A DNA stretch of 64,000 nt from Streptomyces nigrescens. GTDB lineage: Bacteria; Actinomycetota; Actinomycetes; Streptomycetales; Streptomycetaceae. Under the pieces are notes generated by a model, which was given only the letters and a program-made list of their open reading frames with translations, was not told the DNA's origin and made no database searches. The DNA lies in assembly GCA_024349765.1 (NCBI GenBank), contig AP026073.1:7874001-7938000 (forward strand), written 5' to 3'. This document shows positions 8,126 through 18,100 of this stretch, piece after piece. How positions within the stretch are numbered: position 1 is the stretch's first letter; each line of letters opens with the position of its first letter. Both the position numbers and the translations under genes were made by a program.

Positions 8126-10498
8126 CTACCAGAAGATCAGCACGATGGTGAGGAGCACCAGGATCACGCCGACGCCGCTGCCCACCACGCAGCCCAGGCT
8201 GGAGGTCCATTCGTTGAACCGGCTCCCGAAGGCGGGTGGATCCGGTGCGGTCGTAGGGGGAGCCGGAGCCGGCGGCTGGGCGGTGGGCGCCGGGGTGGCG
8301 GGGGTGGGAGCCAGGCTCTTCTGGTGCACGTCGCGGACGATCTGCTGCCAGACGTCGGCCGGCAGGTCGGGGGCGACGCCGTTCGCCGGGGCGATGATGG
8401 TGTCCCACAGCCAGTTGCCCGCCGTGGGGTGGCGGTCCCGGCACATGCGGTGCAGCAGCTCCCGCACATCGGCCAGATGGCGGGTGTCGCCGGCCAGCGG
8501 GGCGACGGCCCAGAGATAGAGATCGGCGGCCCGGCGCGCCATGGCCATCCGGGACGCCGGCTCCGTGTCCAGCCCGTTCGGCTCGAAGTACAGGCCCTTG
8601 GCGAGGACTTCCCGGCACAGGTCGTGCTGCATCTGCGGCCGGCGCTCCCGCACCCGCCGGCCGTCCCCCAGCTCGTCCAGCAGCATCCCCAGGGGCTCCG
8701 GCGGCACCCCACCGGCACGCAGCGCGTCCAGGAGTGCCTCGTCGGGCAGGGCGCGCAACCGCTCCTTCAGCAGATCGCGCTGCAGGGCGCTCCGGGGGAG
8801 CGGGTTGCGCAACTCCTCGTGTACGGAGGCCACTTCGAGAGCGCTGGGTGTCTGGGGGGTGGAGTACGGCCGAGGGCCCGGGGGCGGCGACGGCTCGTGC
8901 ACCGCGGGCGGCTCGTGGGACGCGGGGGGCCGGGGCGCCGCTGGGGGTGGCGTCTCCCGGGCCGGGGGCGTCTCCTGGGCCGGGGGCGTCTCCTGGGCCG
9001 GGGGCGTCTCCTGGGCCGGCGGTGTTGCGCGGACCGGCGGTGTTGCGCGGACCGGCGGTGCCTCTCGGGCCGGGGGTGTCTCTCGGGCCGGGGGTGTTTC
9101 CCGGGCCGCGGGTGACGCTTCCCGGACCGGCGGTGGGGTTCGCCGGTCCCGGTTCGGCGGTGGGGTCTCCCGGTCCTGGATCGGCGGCGGTACGTCCCGA
9201 TCCCGTACCGGTGGCGTGTCCCGTACCGGTGGCGTCTCCCGTACCGGCGGCTCCTCGCGCACCGGCGCCGTCTCCCGTGCCGGCGCCGTCTCCCGTACCG
9301 GCGGCGGCAGGTGTGTCGGCTCAGGCGCGTGCGTCGGCGCGGGCAGGTGCGTCGGTGCGGGCACGTGTGGCGTCGCGGGCGCAGGTGCGGGGCCCGCTGT
9401 CGGTCCGGGGTCCGGCTGGGGGGCCGTGGCGGCCGGGCGGGGGGCCGGTGGCCGGTCGGCGGAGAGGATGTCCCGGAGCAGGGACTGCCGCCGCGGCCAG
9501 TCCAGCGTCGCGCCGTTCCGCAGCCCGTCGACCAGCTGCGGCAGGCCGGGGCTGTCCGGCAGATGTGCCAGGAGGTGCTCGACCAGCCGGTTCGCCGCCT
9601 TGTGCTCGAACTGCGGCTGGGCCGGCTTGCGGACCACGATCCGGGCGAGCGGGCCCGGCCCGCCGGCGTCCGGTTCCCAGCGCGGTACGCACATCAGCCG
9701 CAGCGGATGGCTGTCCACCGTGTCGTACGTGGCGAACGTCCACTCCTGCCCCAGCCAGGAGCCGAAGAGCAGGAACAGGCCCAGGTAGACCAGCGGCGCG
9801 AGGTCCCCGTCCGGCCGGCCGGTCGGCTGCTCCTCGTCCGTGAGCAGCGACACCCGCTGGGACGGGTCGCGCAGCCACTCCGCGGTGACCAGGATCAGCG
9901 GGTGCTTGACCGTCGGCAGCCGCTCCTCCATCGCCAGCAGGCGGTCGTAGGCCAGCGCTTCGAGCTCCGCGCACTCCACCGGAGGCTTCATCCCGGTTGC
10001 CTCTTCCGCGGACTTCCGGGGGCCCCAACCGCCGTAGGCGAGGCCGAGGCACAGGCGGGTCTTGAGGCTCTCCCGGTCACCGAGCAGGACATGGCTGACC
10101 GTGCTGGGGCGGCCGCCCCGGTCGGTGGTGGGCCAGCGCTGGACGAGCATCACGTCGCCGTCGCGGGAGACCGTGCGGACGACGCTCGGCCGGGACGCGG
10201 CCGTACCGGAGACCCACAGCAACGGGCCCAGTTCCCGGCCCAGTTCCTCGGCGCGCTCGGCCGTGCAGGAGTGGGCGACGGCCTTCATCCCGGTGCCCTG
10301 GCGTCCCTGGTTGCCCTCCCACCGGAAGACCACCTGGTGCACCGTGCCCACGGCTCCGCCGCCGGCCGGCCCGCCGGTGAAGGCCGGTCCGCCCGTGAAG
10401 GCCGTTCCGCCCGTGTGGGCCGTACCGCCCGCGGGGGCCGGTCCGCCGGTGCCGGCCGTCGTCCGGTGCGTCGGTCTCCGCTCCGTGAAGTCGCTCAC
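8126..10498 (-). CDS. GTPase-associated protein (GAP1-like) with Pro-rich repeat region and C-terminal membrane anchor
   Basis: 790 residues, last gene of the ten-gene run. GTG 10498 overlaps the stop of the upstream GTPase gene (GTGA). Residues 12-45 are Gly/Thr repeats (T-G-G-x-A-F). From about 50 the sequence V-H-Q-V-V-F-R-W-E-G-N-Q-G-R-Q-G-T-G resembles the N-terminal domain of GTPase-associated protein 1 families. A Pro/Arg/Glu/Thr-rich segment of about 120 residues (P-P-A-Q-E-T and P-P-V-R-E-T units) separates it from an alpha-helical domain of about 150 residues near the C-terminus. The protein ends in a hydrophobic helix G-V-G-V-I-L-V-L-L-T-I-V-L-I-F-W, a tail anchor. Position next to the GTPase supports the family call. 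Assignment is by pattern memory, so moderately sure. Confidence 0.6.
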   Translation of the reverse strand: MSDFTERRPTHRTTAGTGGPAPAGGTAHTGGTAFTGGPAFTGGPAGGGAVGTVHQVVFRWEGNQGRQGTGMKAVAHSCTAERAEELGRELGPLLWVSGTAASRPSVVRTVSRDGDVMLVQRWPTTDRGGRPSTVSHVLLGDRESLKTRLCLGLAYGGWGPRKSAEEATGMKPPVECAELEALAYDRLLAMEERLPTVKHPLILVTAEWLRDPSQRVSLLTDEEQPTGRPDGDLAPLVYLGLFLLFGSWLGQEWTFATYDTVDSHPLRLMCVPRWEPDAGGPGPLARIVVRKPAQPQFEHKAANRLVEHLLAHLPDSPGLPQLVDGLRNGATLDWPRRQSLLRDILSADRPPAPRPAATAPQPDPGPTAGPAPAPATPHVPAPTHLPAPTHAPEPTHLPPPVRETAPARETAPVREEPPVRETPPVRDTPPVRDRDVPPPIQDRETPPPNRDRRTPPPVREASPAARETPPARETPPAREAPPVRATPPVRATPPAQETPPAQETPPAQETPPARETPPPAAPRPPASHEPPAVHEPSPPPGPRPYSTPQTPSALEVASVHEELRNPLPRSALQRDLLKERLRALPDEALLDALRAGGVPPEPLGMLLDELGDGRRVRERRPQMQHDLCREVLAKGLYFEPNGLDTEPASRMAMARRAADLYLWAVAPLAGDTRHLADVRELLHRMCRDRHPTAGNWLWDTIIAPANGVAPDLPADVWQQIVRDVHQKSLAPTPATPAPTAQPPAPAPPTTAPDPPAFGSRFNEWTSSLGCVVGSGVGVILVLLTIVLIFW
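8955..9110. repeat. 18-bp tandem coding repeats in the GAP1-like gene
   Basis: Near-identical 18-bp units of the form GGCCGGGGGCGTCTCCTG repeat head to tail, encoding six-residue P-P-A-Q-E-T/P-P-A-R-E-T units on the reverse strand. The reading frame is kept throughout, so this is a protein repeat and not a CRISPR array. Copy number is likely to vary between strains. Confidence 0.85.
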
Positions 10499-12603
10499 TC
10501 CGCTTCCTCTCCCCCTGATCCGCTGGCTTCCGGCGGCGGCGCCGATGGCCGCGCGGCCGCCCCTCCGACGGCGAACGCCTCGGCGCCGCCCGGCACTTCG
10601 ATCACCCCGTGCATCGCCAGCAGCGACACCAACGGCGCCAGCACCCGCCGGGGCCCGACCCCGGTCGGGTAGCGGCCGTGGTCCTCCTGGCCGCCGGTGG
10701 CCGACGCGACGTGCAGGGTGCAGCGGCGGATCGCGTCGAACGGGCGCAGCCACGCCTGGCCGGCGTGCCGGCGCAGCAGGCCGTGGACGTCCCGGCTCTC
10801 CTCCCGCACCCGCGCGGGGTCGAGGGCGGTGGGCGGTGCCTCGCCCAGCCACCGGTCGACGGGTGGCTGGAACCGCAGCAGGTCGGCCTTGCCCAGCACC
10901 ATCGCGGCCGCCACGTCCAGATACGGGCCGTTCTTCGGCAGCCGGTCCAGGACCGTGCCGAAGGCGAGATCGCCGTCCCGGTTCACCTCCAGGCCCCAGC
11001 GTTCCCTGGCGTGGTCCAGATGCGGCAGTGGGAGCGCCAGCGCCGGATCGACGACGAAGACCAGCGCGTCGACCCCGAGCAGGAAGCGGAGCGCGGCATC
11101 GGTCCGCACCAGGTCCTCGCCGCCGAGGTCGAAGAAGGCGACCGGGCGCACCTGCCCGCGGGCGTCGGTGATCAGCAGCGATTCCACGAAGCGGGCGAAG
11201 CCGTCCAGCCCGATCCCGCCGGTGTGGTCGAGGACCTTGCCGTTGCGCAGCGGCTGCACCCGTTCCCGTACGAACCGGGCGTGCTGCTCGGGGTTGACGG
11301 ACTGCCACTTCAGACCGAACGGCTCCAGGCCGCCGTCGGTGATCTCGGCGATCATCTGGGTCAGCAGATGGCTCTTGCCGGTGGACGACTGGCCGACCAT
11401 CGCGACGGTCAGCGGCCGGCCGTAGGTGAGGTAGGGCACCGGGATGAAGTGCTCGGGGAAGTCCGGGTCCGCGGTGCACTTCTGGACGGCGGACCGCATC
11501 ACGTCCTGCCGCCGCAGGGCGTTGGTGATCCCCTTGACGTCCAACTGCTGGTACTGCATCCGGCTGTCGGTGACGTACAGCGCGGTGAGGTCGAGCTGGA
11601 TGGGCTCCAGGCAGTACGGGCAGAGGACGTCGCCGGTGCCCCGCCCGCCGCCGGTCCCCTCCCGGGCCTCGGCGACGGGGGCCTGCCGTTTGAGGCGCAG
11701 GGACTGGTCGAACGCCTCCCGGTCCGGGCGCGTCTCGTCGTCGGCGGGCCCGGTGAGCGTGAGCTGCCGGGCCGCCCCGGGGGCCAGGAGGTCGAGCAGC
11801 CCGGCCGGGGTCGGGCGGTCGGCGGCCCGCGGGGCGAAGGCGCCGCGCAGCGTCTCGGCGAGCACCCGGTGCGCGGCGAGGTCGTCGGGTGCCCGGTCGG
11901 CCGGGCCGGGCCGTCCGGTCACCAGCTGGTAGAGCACCTGGGCGGCGCTCCACACCGCGTCCCGGGAGTCCACGAACCCCTCTCCCCGGCGCTGTTCGGG
12001 CGGGCAGTAGGGGGCCCGGCCCCACCGGGTCCGCGGCCGCCCGATGTGGGCCACCCCCTCCAGCCCCCAGAGCTGCACCGAGGTGCCGTCCCAGAGCACG
12101 CTGGCCGGTGAGATGCCGCGCAGCACCAGGCCCTGGCCGTCCAGCAGGCACAGCGCCCGCAGCAGGTCCCGGGCGAACACCCGCTGGTCGCTGGCGGACA
12201 TCACATGGGTGCGCGCGGCGGCGGTGCCGCGCGGCGCGGCGTACAGCAGGAACGGCTCGGCGGTGTCGAGTTCGTAGCCGATGATCTGCGGGAAGAGCGC
12301 CGCGTGCTCCGGGTCGTCGAGCACCCGGTGCAGCCGCAGCGCGGTGCCCGCCTCGGCGTCCAGCAGGGCCCGGGCCGCCGGGTTCGCCGCGTCCGCGGCG
12401 GTCAGCCGGACCTGGACGCACTGCTGGCCCTCGTCGTCGAGCAGGCCGTTGCGGATGCGCTGCGGCAGTTGCGGATCGCGGCGGGACTCGCGGCCGAAGC
12501 GGACCGGGGCGACCCGGCGCCGCCCCGACGGGACGGTGAAGGCGAGCGTGGCCCGCCGGGTACCGTCCGGCTGCACCACGTGGGGGTGCGAGGTGCTGGT
12601 CAC
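10495..12603 (-). CDS. Pseudokinase - zinc ribbon - TRAFAC-like GTPase fusion
   Basis: 702 residues, GTG 12603 overlapping the upstream stop. Residues about 60-280 have a protein-kinase-like C-lobe layout, but the catalytic loop reads L-R-G-I-S-P-A-S-V-L-W-D (161-172) in place of HRDxKPxN, and the DFG position is L-W-G-L-E-G (178-183), so catalytic Asp residues are absent. An APE-like segment R-A-P-Y-C-P-P-E follows. A C-P-Y-C motif is at 328-331. A P-loop G-Q-S-S-T-G-K-S occupies 404-411, a D-L-G-G-E-D G3-like strand is at 492-497, and L-G-K-A-D at 570-574 stands where NKxD would be. I infer a membrane-associated sensor whose dead kinase gates the GTPase, paired with the GAP1-like protein. 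Confidence 0.75.
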   Translation of the reverse strand: MTSTSHPHVVQPDGTRRATLAFTVPSGRRRVAPVRFGRESRRDPQLPQRIRNGLLDDEGQQCVQVRLTAADAANPAARALLDAEAGTALRLHRVLDDPEHAALFPQIIGYELDTAEPFLLYAAPRGTAAARTHVMSASDQRVFARDLLRALCLLDGQGLVLRGISPASVLWDGTSVQLWGLEGVAHIGRPRTRWGRAPYCPPEQRRGEGFVDSRDAVWSAAQVLYQLVTGRPGPADRAPDDLAAHRVLAETLRGAFAPRAADRPTPAGLLDLLAPGAARQLTLTGPADDETRPDREAFDQSLRLKRQAPVAEAREGTGGGRGTGDVLCPYCLEPIQLDLTALYVTDSRMQYQQLDVKGITNALRRQDVMRSAVQKCTADPDFPEHFIPVPYLTYGRPLTVAMVGQSSTGKSHLLTQMIAEITDGGLEPFGLKWQSVNPEQHARFVRERVQPLRNGKVLDHTGGIGLDGFARFVESLLITDARGQVRPVAFFDLGGEDLVRTDAALRFLLGVDALVFVVDPALALPLPHLDHARERWGLEVNRDGDLAFGTVLDRLPKNGPYLDVAAAMVLGKADLLRFQPPVDRWLGEAPPTALDPARVREESRDVHGLLRRHAGQAWLRPFDAIRRCTLHVASATGGQEDHGRYPTGVGPRRVLAPLVSLLAMHGVIEVPGGAEAFAVGGAAARPSAPPPEASGSGGEEAE

Positions 12604-15197
12604 CAGGGCTCGCCGTCCCTTCCTTCGTACGCATCGACCTGGGAGGGCCCGTCGGTGCCGCCGAACCCGTCGGGCCCGGGGCTCTCGCGGGGCCGGACGG
12701 TGTCGACCACGCCCATCCGCAGCGGGGTGAGCCGGATCAGCCCGGCGTACCGGCCCGACGACGTCCACAGCGCGTCGGCCGGCTGGCCCGTGCCGCCGGC
12801 CCGCCAGGCCTTCTCGACCTCGCCGCGCACCGCGTCCGGCGCGAACCTGAGCCACACCGCGGCCGCCGGGTCGCGGTTGAGCAGCGTGCCCTGCTCGGGC
12901 GAGGACAGCTGCACCACGGCCCGCCGGTCGGCCTCCGCGCCCACCAGTTCGGCCACCCGCTGCGGGTCGGTCCCCAGGAGGTTCGCCGAGGTGGCGCGGA
13001 CGCGGTGGCCGGCGGCGAACGGCGGTGCGGCCAGCACCCCGTTGTGCTGGAGGTGCCGGCGGGCCGCCGAGAGCAGTTCGCGGACCCGTTCCTCGGTGCG
13101 CCGGACGGCGAGCGTCCCGGCCTGGCCGCGTTCGACGGCGCCCCAGTACGGCGCCATCGCGACCATGGCGGCGTCCGTCAGGTCCCCGGCGAGGGTGGCG
13201 ACCAGCTCCGGCCCGCCCTCGCCGCTCTCCCGGTCCAGCCAGCGCGGAGCACCGGCGGTGCGGTCCTCCCACGGGTCGGCGGGCCCGGCGGGGCGCTGTT
13301 CCTCGGCCGGGGCGGCGGGCTCGTCCCAGGAGGGCTCGTCGTCCCAGGCGTAGGCGCTGGCCCAGTCGCCGTCCGCATCGTCGGCCACCGCGAAGGTGCC
13401 CGTCTCCAGGGCCGAGGCGCTGGACAGCCAGTCGTCGGCGGCCGACGGCTCGGTGCCGGAGGTACCGGTGCCGGCCGGCCGGTCGGGCTCGGGGGCCGCC
13501 TCGGCGTCCGCGGCGGCCGCGGTCGCCCGCAGCATGCCGGCGACGGACCGGGCCGCGTCGGCGCAGTACAGCCGCTCGTCGGCGGCCCAGTGCTCCCGGA
13601 CCGCCTCGGCCAGCAGCGCGTCCACCCCGGCCAGGGCCCGGCGCATCGCGAGGGTGCCCTGGTCGGCGCCCCAGGTGTCGGCCGCGGTCCGCCACAGCCG
13701 GCGCGCGGTCTCCACCGCGGCGCAGACGCCGACCAGTGCCGCGGCGGTGCTCAGCCACAGCGGCGGGTCGGTCGCGTACGCCACCGTCACTCCGGCCGCC
13801 GCGCCCACGAACGCCGCGATCCAGGGGCCCACGGCCCACCGGCCCGGCTGCCCCGTCCCCCGCAGCCGGGTCGCGCCGAGCGCTGCCAGGCCCACGAAGA
13901 CCAGCGGGACGAGCAGCGCCAGGGCCAGGAACGGCCCCTGCCACATGGCGCCGAGCAGCCCCGCGCCGCCCGCCGCCACCACCGCGGCCGGGGCCACCGG
14001 CAGCGGGCCCGCGGCCGCGCCGGACCGCCCGGCCACCGCGTCGGCGATCGGGAGGTCGGCCAGCCGCGGCAGCAGTGCCGAGCCCGGCACCGGTTCCACC
14101 CGCCCGGCCAGCGCGGTGAACCGCCGGGCCACCGCGCGCAGCGCCAGCCCCTGCCCCAGCAGCTTCCCGGCGAACTCCCGCAGCCCCTCACCGATCCGCT
14201 CGCCCACGCCCTCGGCCGAGGGCACCCGCAGGCCGAGGGCCGCGAGCCGGGCGGAGGATTCGGCGGCGGACGGTGCGGCGCCCGAGACCCCGCCGCTGTG
14301 CAGGGCGCCCGCGACCAGCTCCCGGTAGTCGACGAGCGCCTGGTGCGCCCGGTCGAGCTCGGCCTCGAACGTTCCCCGGTGGACGGGCCGCAGCAGGCCG
14401 AGGACGGTCCGCAGCCCGGCCAGCTCCTCCTCCGCGTCGTCCAGCGCCTCCGCACACGCGCGGTACGCGTCGTCCGCCACCCCGCCGGTCTCGCGGTGCC
14501 GCAGGTCGCGGCCGCCGCGGCCGGCCACCAGGCCGCGCAGCGGCTCCGGCAGATCGGCGCCGGACCGGGTGGCCGGCAACTCCGGTGCGTGGTCGGAGTC
14601 CTCGCCGGCGAACCGGCTGAGCGCATCGCGCCAGGCCCGGTCCCGCACCTCGGGCGGCAGGTCCTGCTCCAGCAGCCGGACCCCGGGCGCGGCGACGGTG
14701 TCGGGCAGCGACCCGAGGTCGTCGAGCACCCGCTGGAAGACGTCCGGCACCGACAGCAGGTCCACCAGGACCGCCAGCGCCGCCGGATCGTCGGCCGCGG
14801 GCTGCTCCAGCGCGGTCCGCGCGGAGCGCAGATCGCCCGCCCACAGCAGCGCGGTGCCGGAGCCGCGCAGCACCGCGGGCCGCACCAGCCGCCGGTCCGG
14901 CGGCAGCACCTCCTCGTCGCCGGCGTACACGGCGGGTGCGCTGCCCACCAGCAGCACCAGCATCCGGACCTCGCCCAACGCCCGGTAGGCGGCGAGGAGT
15001 TCGTACTGCCGCTGGTGCTCGGTCAGTCCCGCCGGGGTGTCCACCACCAGGAACAGCGGGTGGTCGGGCTCGGGCAACCCGGCCCGGCCGAGCTGCCGGG
15101 CGACCGCGGACCGCACGGCCGCGGACGTGTCGAGCTGCCCCGCCTGCGTCCGCAGGTCCAGGTGGACGACGGCGGTGACCTCCTCCGTCGTGGTCAC
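12600..15197 (-). CDS. Large protein of unknown function with a central two-helix membrane hairpin
   Basis: 865 residues, GTG 15197 overlapping the tubulin-like gene stop. The N-terminal 110 residues alternate strands and helices (H-L-D-L-R-T-Q-A-G, L-F-L-V-V-D-T-P-A-G-L-T, V-R-M-L-V-L-L-V-G-S-A-P), suggesting a Rossmann-like or inactive NTPase fold without a Walker A. A helical region follows. Hydrophobic segments cover about residues 395-490, with a short loop between. The C-terminal half is acidic/Pro-rich and then ends in a domain of about 180 residues with R-L-T-P-L-R-M-G-V-V-D-T near its end. I recognise no family. Its place between tubulin-like and GTPase genes suggests it ties the complex to the membrane. 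Confidence 0.7.
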   Translation of the reverse strand: MTTTEEVTAVVHLDLRTQAGQLDTSAAVRSAVARQLGRAGLPEPDHPLFLVVDTPAGLTEHQRQYELLAAYRALGEVRMLVLLVGSAPAVYAGDEEVLPPDRRLVRPAVLRGSGTALLWAGDLRSARTALEQPAADDPAALAVLVDLLSVPDVFQRVLDDLGSLPDTVAAPGVRLLEQDLPPEVRDRAWRDALSRFAGEDSDHAPELPATRSGADLPEPLRGLVAGRGGRDLRHRETGGVADDAYRACAEALDDAEEELAGLRTVLGLLRPVHRGTFEAELDRAHQALVDYRELVAGALHSGGVSGAAPSAAESSARLAALGLRVPSAEGVGERIGEGLREFAGKLLGQGLALRAVARRFTALAGRVEPVPGSALLPRLADLPIADAVAGRSGAAAGPLPVAPAAVVAAGGAGLLGAMWQGPFLALALLVPLVFVGLAALGATRLRGTGQPGRWAVGPWIAAFVGAAAGVTVAYATDPPLWLSTAAALVGVCAAVETARRLWRTAADTWGADQGTLAMRRALAGVDALLAEAVREHWAADERLYCADAARSVAGMLRATAAAADAEAAPEPDRPAGTGTSGTEPSAADDWLSSASALETGTFAVADDADGDWASAYAWDDEPSWDEPAAPAEEQRPAGPADPWEDRTAGAPRWLDRESGEGGPELVATLAGDLTDAAMVAMAPYWGAVERGQAGTLAVRRTEERVRELLSAARRHLQHNGVLAAPPFAAGHRVRATSANLLGTDPQRVAELVGAEADRRAVVQLSSPEQGTLLNRDPAAAVWLRFAPDAVRGEVEKAWRAGGTGQPADALWTSSGRYAGLIRLTPLRMGVVDTVRPRESPGPDGFGGTDGPSQVDAYEGRDGEPW

Positions 15198-18100
15198 TCC
15201 GCATCACCGTCCCAGGGGTTGCGGCGGGCACGGTCCCGGCCGCCGTCGTCGGCACCGCCGGACGAGCGGTCCTCCCGGGCCTCGTCGTCCCAGGGCGCCC
15301 ACGGCCGGCCGTCGCCGGCGGCGTGCCCGTTGAGCCGGTCGCGGTCGCTGTCGCGGCCCGGGTCCCGGTCCTCGCGATCGCGGCCCGGGTCCCGGTCCCG
15401 GTCCTCGCGGTCCCGGTCGCTCCCGTACGCGTCCTCGCCGTACGCGTCGTCGTCCCGGTACGCCCCGGCCGAGGACCGCGGCGCGGTGCCCCAGTCGTCG
15501 TCCTCGGTCACCGGGCGCCGGGGCTCGGAGAACTCCTTGCGGGGCCGCGGCTCCGGTGTGCCGCCGCGGACGTGCTCCAGCAGGGTGCGCAGGGTCGGCT
15601 GGATCGCGCGCTGGTCGCCGAACTCGGTGTCCAGCGCGGCCGGCAGGGTCTCCGCCCAGAACTCCCACAGCGGCCGGACCCAGCCCTCGACCCGCTCCCC
15701 GCCGCGCTCCCGGCGGTCCTCCAGCAGCCTCAGCTGTGCCGGCGCGATCTTCTCGACCAGCTCGACGAAGAGCGGATGCGGATCGCTGCCGCTCCGGGCC
15801 AGCCCCTGCGGCTGGGCCCCCATCAGCTCGCGGCAGTAGTCCTCGACGATCCGCTCGTCGTCGAGGACGGTCCAGCGCTCGTACGAGCGGAGCAGCTCCG
15901 CCCAGCTCGACACCCCGCCGGGGAAGTCGCCCAGCCGCAGCCGGACCCCGGGCACGTTCTCGCCCTTCTCGGGGAACAGCCGCAGCCGCACCCGGTCCGG
16001 CGAGGACGTGTCGCCGTCCACCACGTCCACCTGGCCGTTCCACATGCAGCACAGCAGCCGGTGCAGGATGGCGCGGCGGTCCTCCTCGCTGCTCACCATC
16101 CAGCTGTCCCGGTAGCCGAGCCGCTGCCGCCACCGCAGCACGTCGTGCGCCTGCTCGCTGTCCTTGGCCCGGGCCCACTGGCGCAGCACCTTGCGGGCCT
16201 CCGGCACCTGGGTGAGGCTCATCTCGCTGCGGAACAGCACCACCGTGATCGAGTCGCTCTCCACACCGCGGTACTCCACCGAGTTCTTGGCGTCGGAGGG
16301 CAGCCGCAGCGCCTTGCCGAGGAACTCCTGCACCTCCTCCACGGCCTGGACGCGCGGGTAGGTGACCAGCACCCGCAGCGGGCCGGTGCCCTCCGGCGTG
16401 AAGCCCACCGGCAGCAGCCCGGTCAGCTTGCGGCCGAACAGCTCCAGCGCCTCCTTGCTGACCTGGTCGGTGGCGTCCGCGTCGCCCGCCGCGGCGGCCA
16501 GCAGGGTGCCCATCGGCGGCAGCAGCGGCCGCTCCTCCAGGTGCTCGCCGCTCTCCGCGAACAGCCGGGTGATCCGGCCCTCCAGCTGGGCCTTGACGGC
16601 CGCCACCGCGCCGTCCGGGTTGCGGCGGCTCTGCGCGTGCACCGCGCGCCAGGTGTCCCCGTCGACCATCTTGAGCAGCAGCGCGGCCTCGTCGTCGTGC
16701 TCGCGCAGGCCCTCGCGGCGGACCAGCCGGGTGACCAGGTCCTCGTAGAAGTGGTTGAGGGTGCGCTGCGGCGGCAGCAGGTACGAGATGCCGGTGCGGT
16801 CCTCGTACAGTTCGAGGCCCTTCTGCGCGGAGAGCTTCCGCTCCTGCTCGGAGTGCTTGCGGAAGGCGTTCACCAGCCGCCCGAGGTCGGTGCCGGCGGC
16901 GTCCGCCTGCGGCTGCCAGCGCTGCTGCTGCTCCCGCCAGGCCTCGTGCCAGACGATCCGGCTGCGCCACAGGTACCAGGCGTCCTGCGCCCGGAGGGCC
17001 TCCTGCACGTCGTCGTCGCCCCAGCGGGCCGGTGACATACCGGCCAGCCGGCCCTTGATCCGCGGCGTCTTGGGCGGCTGGTCGGTGACCCCCGCCGGGC
17101 GCTGGGGGGCGACCGCGCGGCTGTTGAGCATGCCCAGGAACCCGAGGCGGGCGATCGGTTCGTCGCTGTCCGGGACGCCGCGCACGATGCGTTCGGCGAG
17201 GAACGGGTCGACGCTCTGCAGGAACTTGTCGATGGCGGGGCGCGGCACGAACCGGTCGGCCATCGAGGCGGTCTGGCGGTCGGCGACGGACTGCAGGTCG
17301 GCCAGCAGCCGCTGCATGTCCGCGATCCGCTCGCCCAGCGCCTGCTCGATGGCCCGGCTGCCGCGCGGCAGCGGCTCGGGCTCGGGGACCGGCAACTGCC
17401 GCCGCTCCCACAGCTCTTCGAGGCCGGAGTCGGCGAACAGCTGCCGGATCATCGGCACCGCGCCGTCCCGCAGCGTGGTCCGCGGCCGCTCGACGAGGTC
17501 GGTGACCGCCTCCCGCAGCAGCCGGCCGGCCACCAGGTCGGCCAGCTGGTCCATCGGCGCGGTCATCGAGGCCACCAGGCTGGTGGAGACGCCCTGCCGG
17601 CCGATGCCGGTGGGGGACATCGCGCTGCGGTGCACGCCCCGGTTGATGAAGCTCGCGGCGAAGGTCTGGTAGTCGTCGTCGGCCGCGGTCGTCCGGCCCC
17701 GGGACCGGCCGTCGCCCAGTTCGGTGCCGATCAGCGACATCACCAGGGAGACGATGGAGCGCCGCAGGTCGTCCTGGCGGATGCCGGCGGTCGGGCTGAA
17801 CAGGAAGGCGGTGGGCAGGATGCCGGTCCGCAGCCGGATCGGGGTGGTACCGGGGTAGCGGATGCCGAGGCCGGAGGAGTCGTGGTCCAGGTCGCCGATC
17901 TCCGCGCCCTCGGTCGGCGCGTTCTGCCCGTCCACCAGCCGGAACAGGTCGACCAGCGCCCGGGCCGCGTTGAGGTCCGCCTCCCGCCCGCCGCCGGCGG
18001 CCGAGGAGAACGAGGACGGCATCACGACCAGCGGGTAGATCTTCACCCCGTCGAACCGGCGCATCTTGAACGCCTGGTTGATCAGGTGCAGGTAGTCCAG

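Noticed and set aside
8940-9300. Short regular repeats that might be a CRISPR array
   Set aside because: Period is 18 bp without unique spacers, in frame with a Pro-rich protein segment, and no cas genes are nearby.
8126-12634. One continuous 1502-codon open frame on the minus strand
   Set aside because: Only the last 790 codons are the real GAP1-like gene; the rest is a shadow frame (Arg/Pro/Ala-rich) of the GTPase gene, which has its own motifs in another frame.
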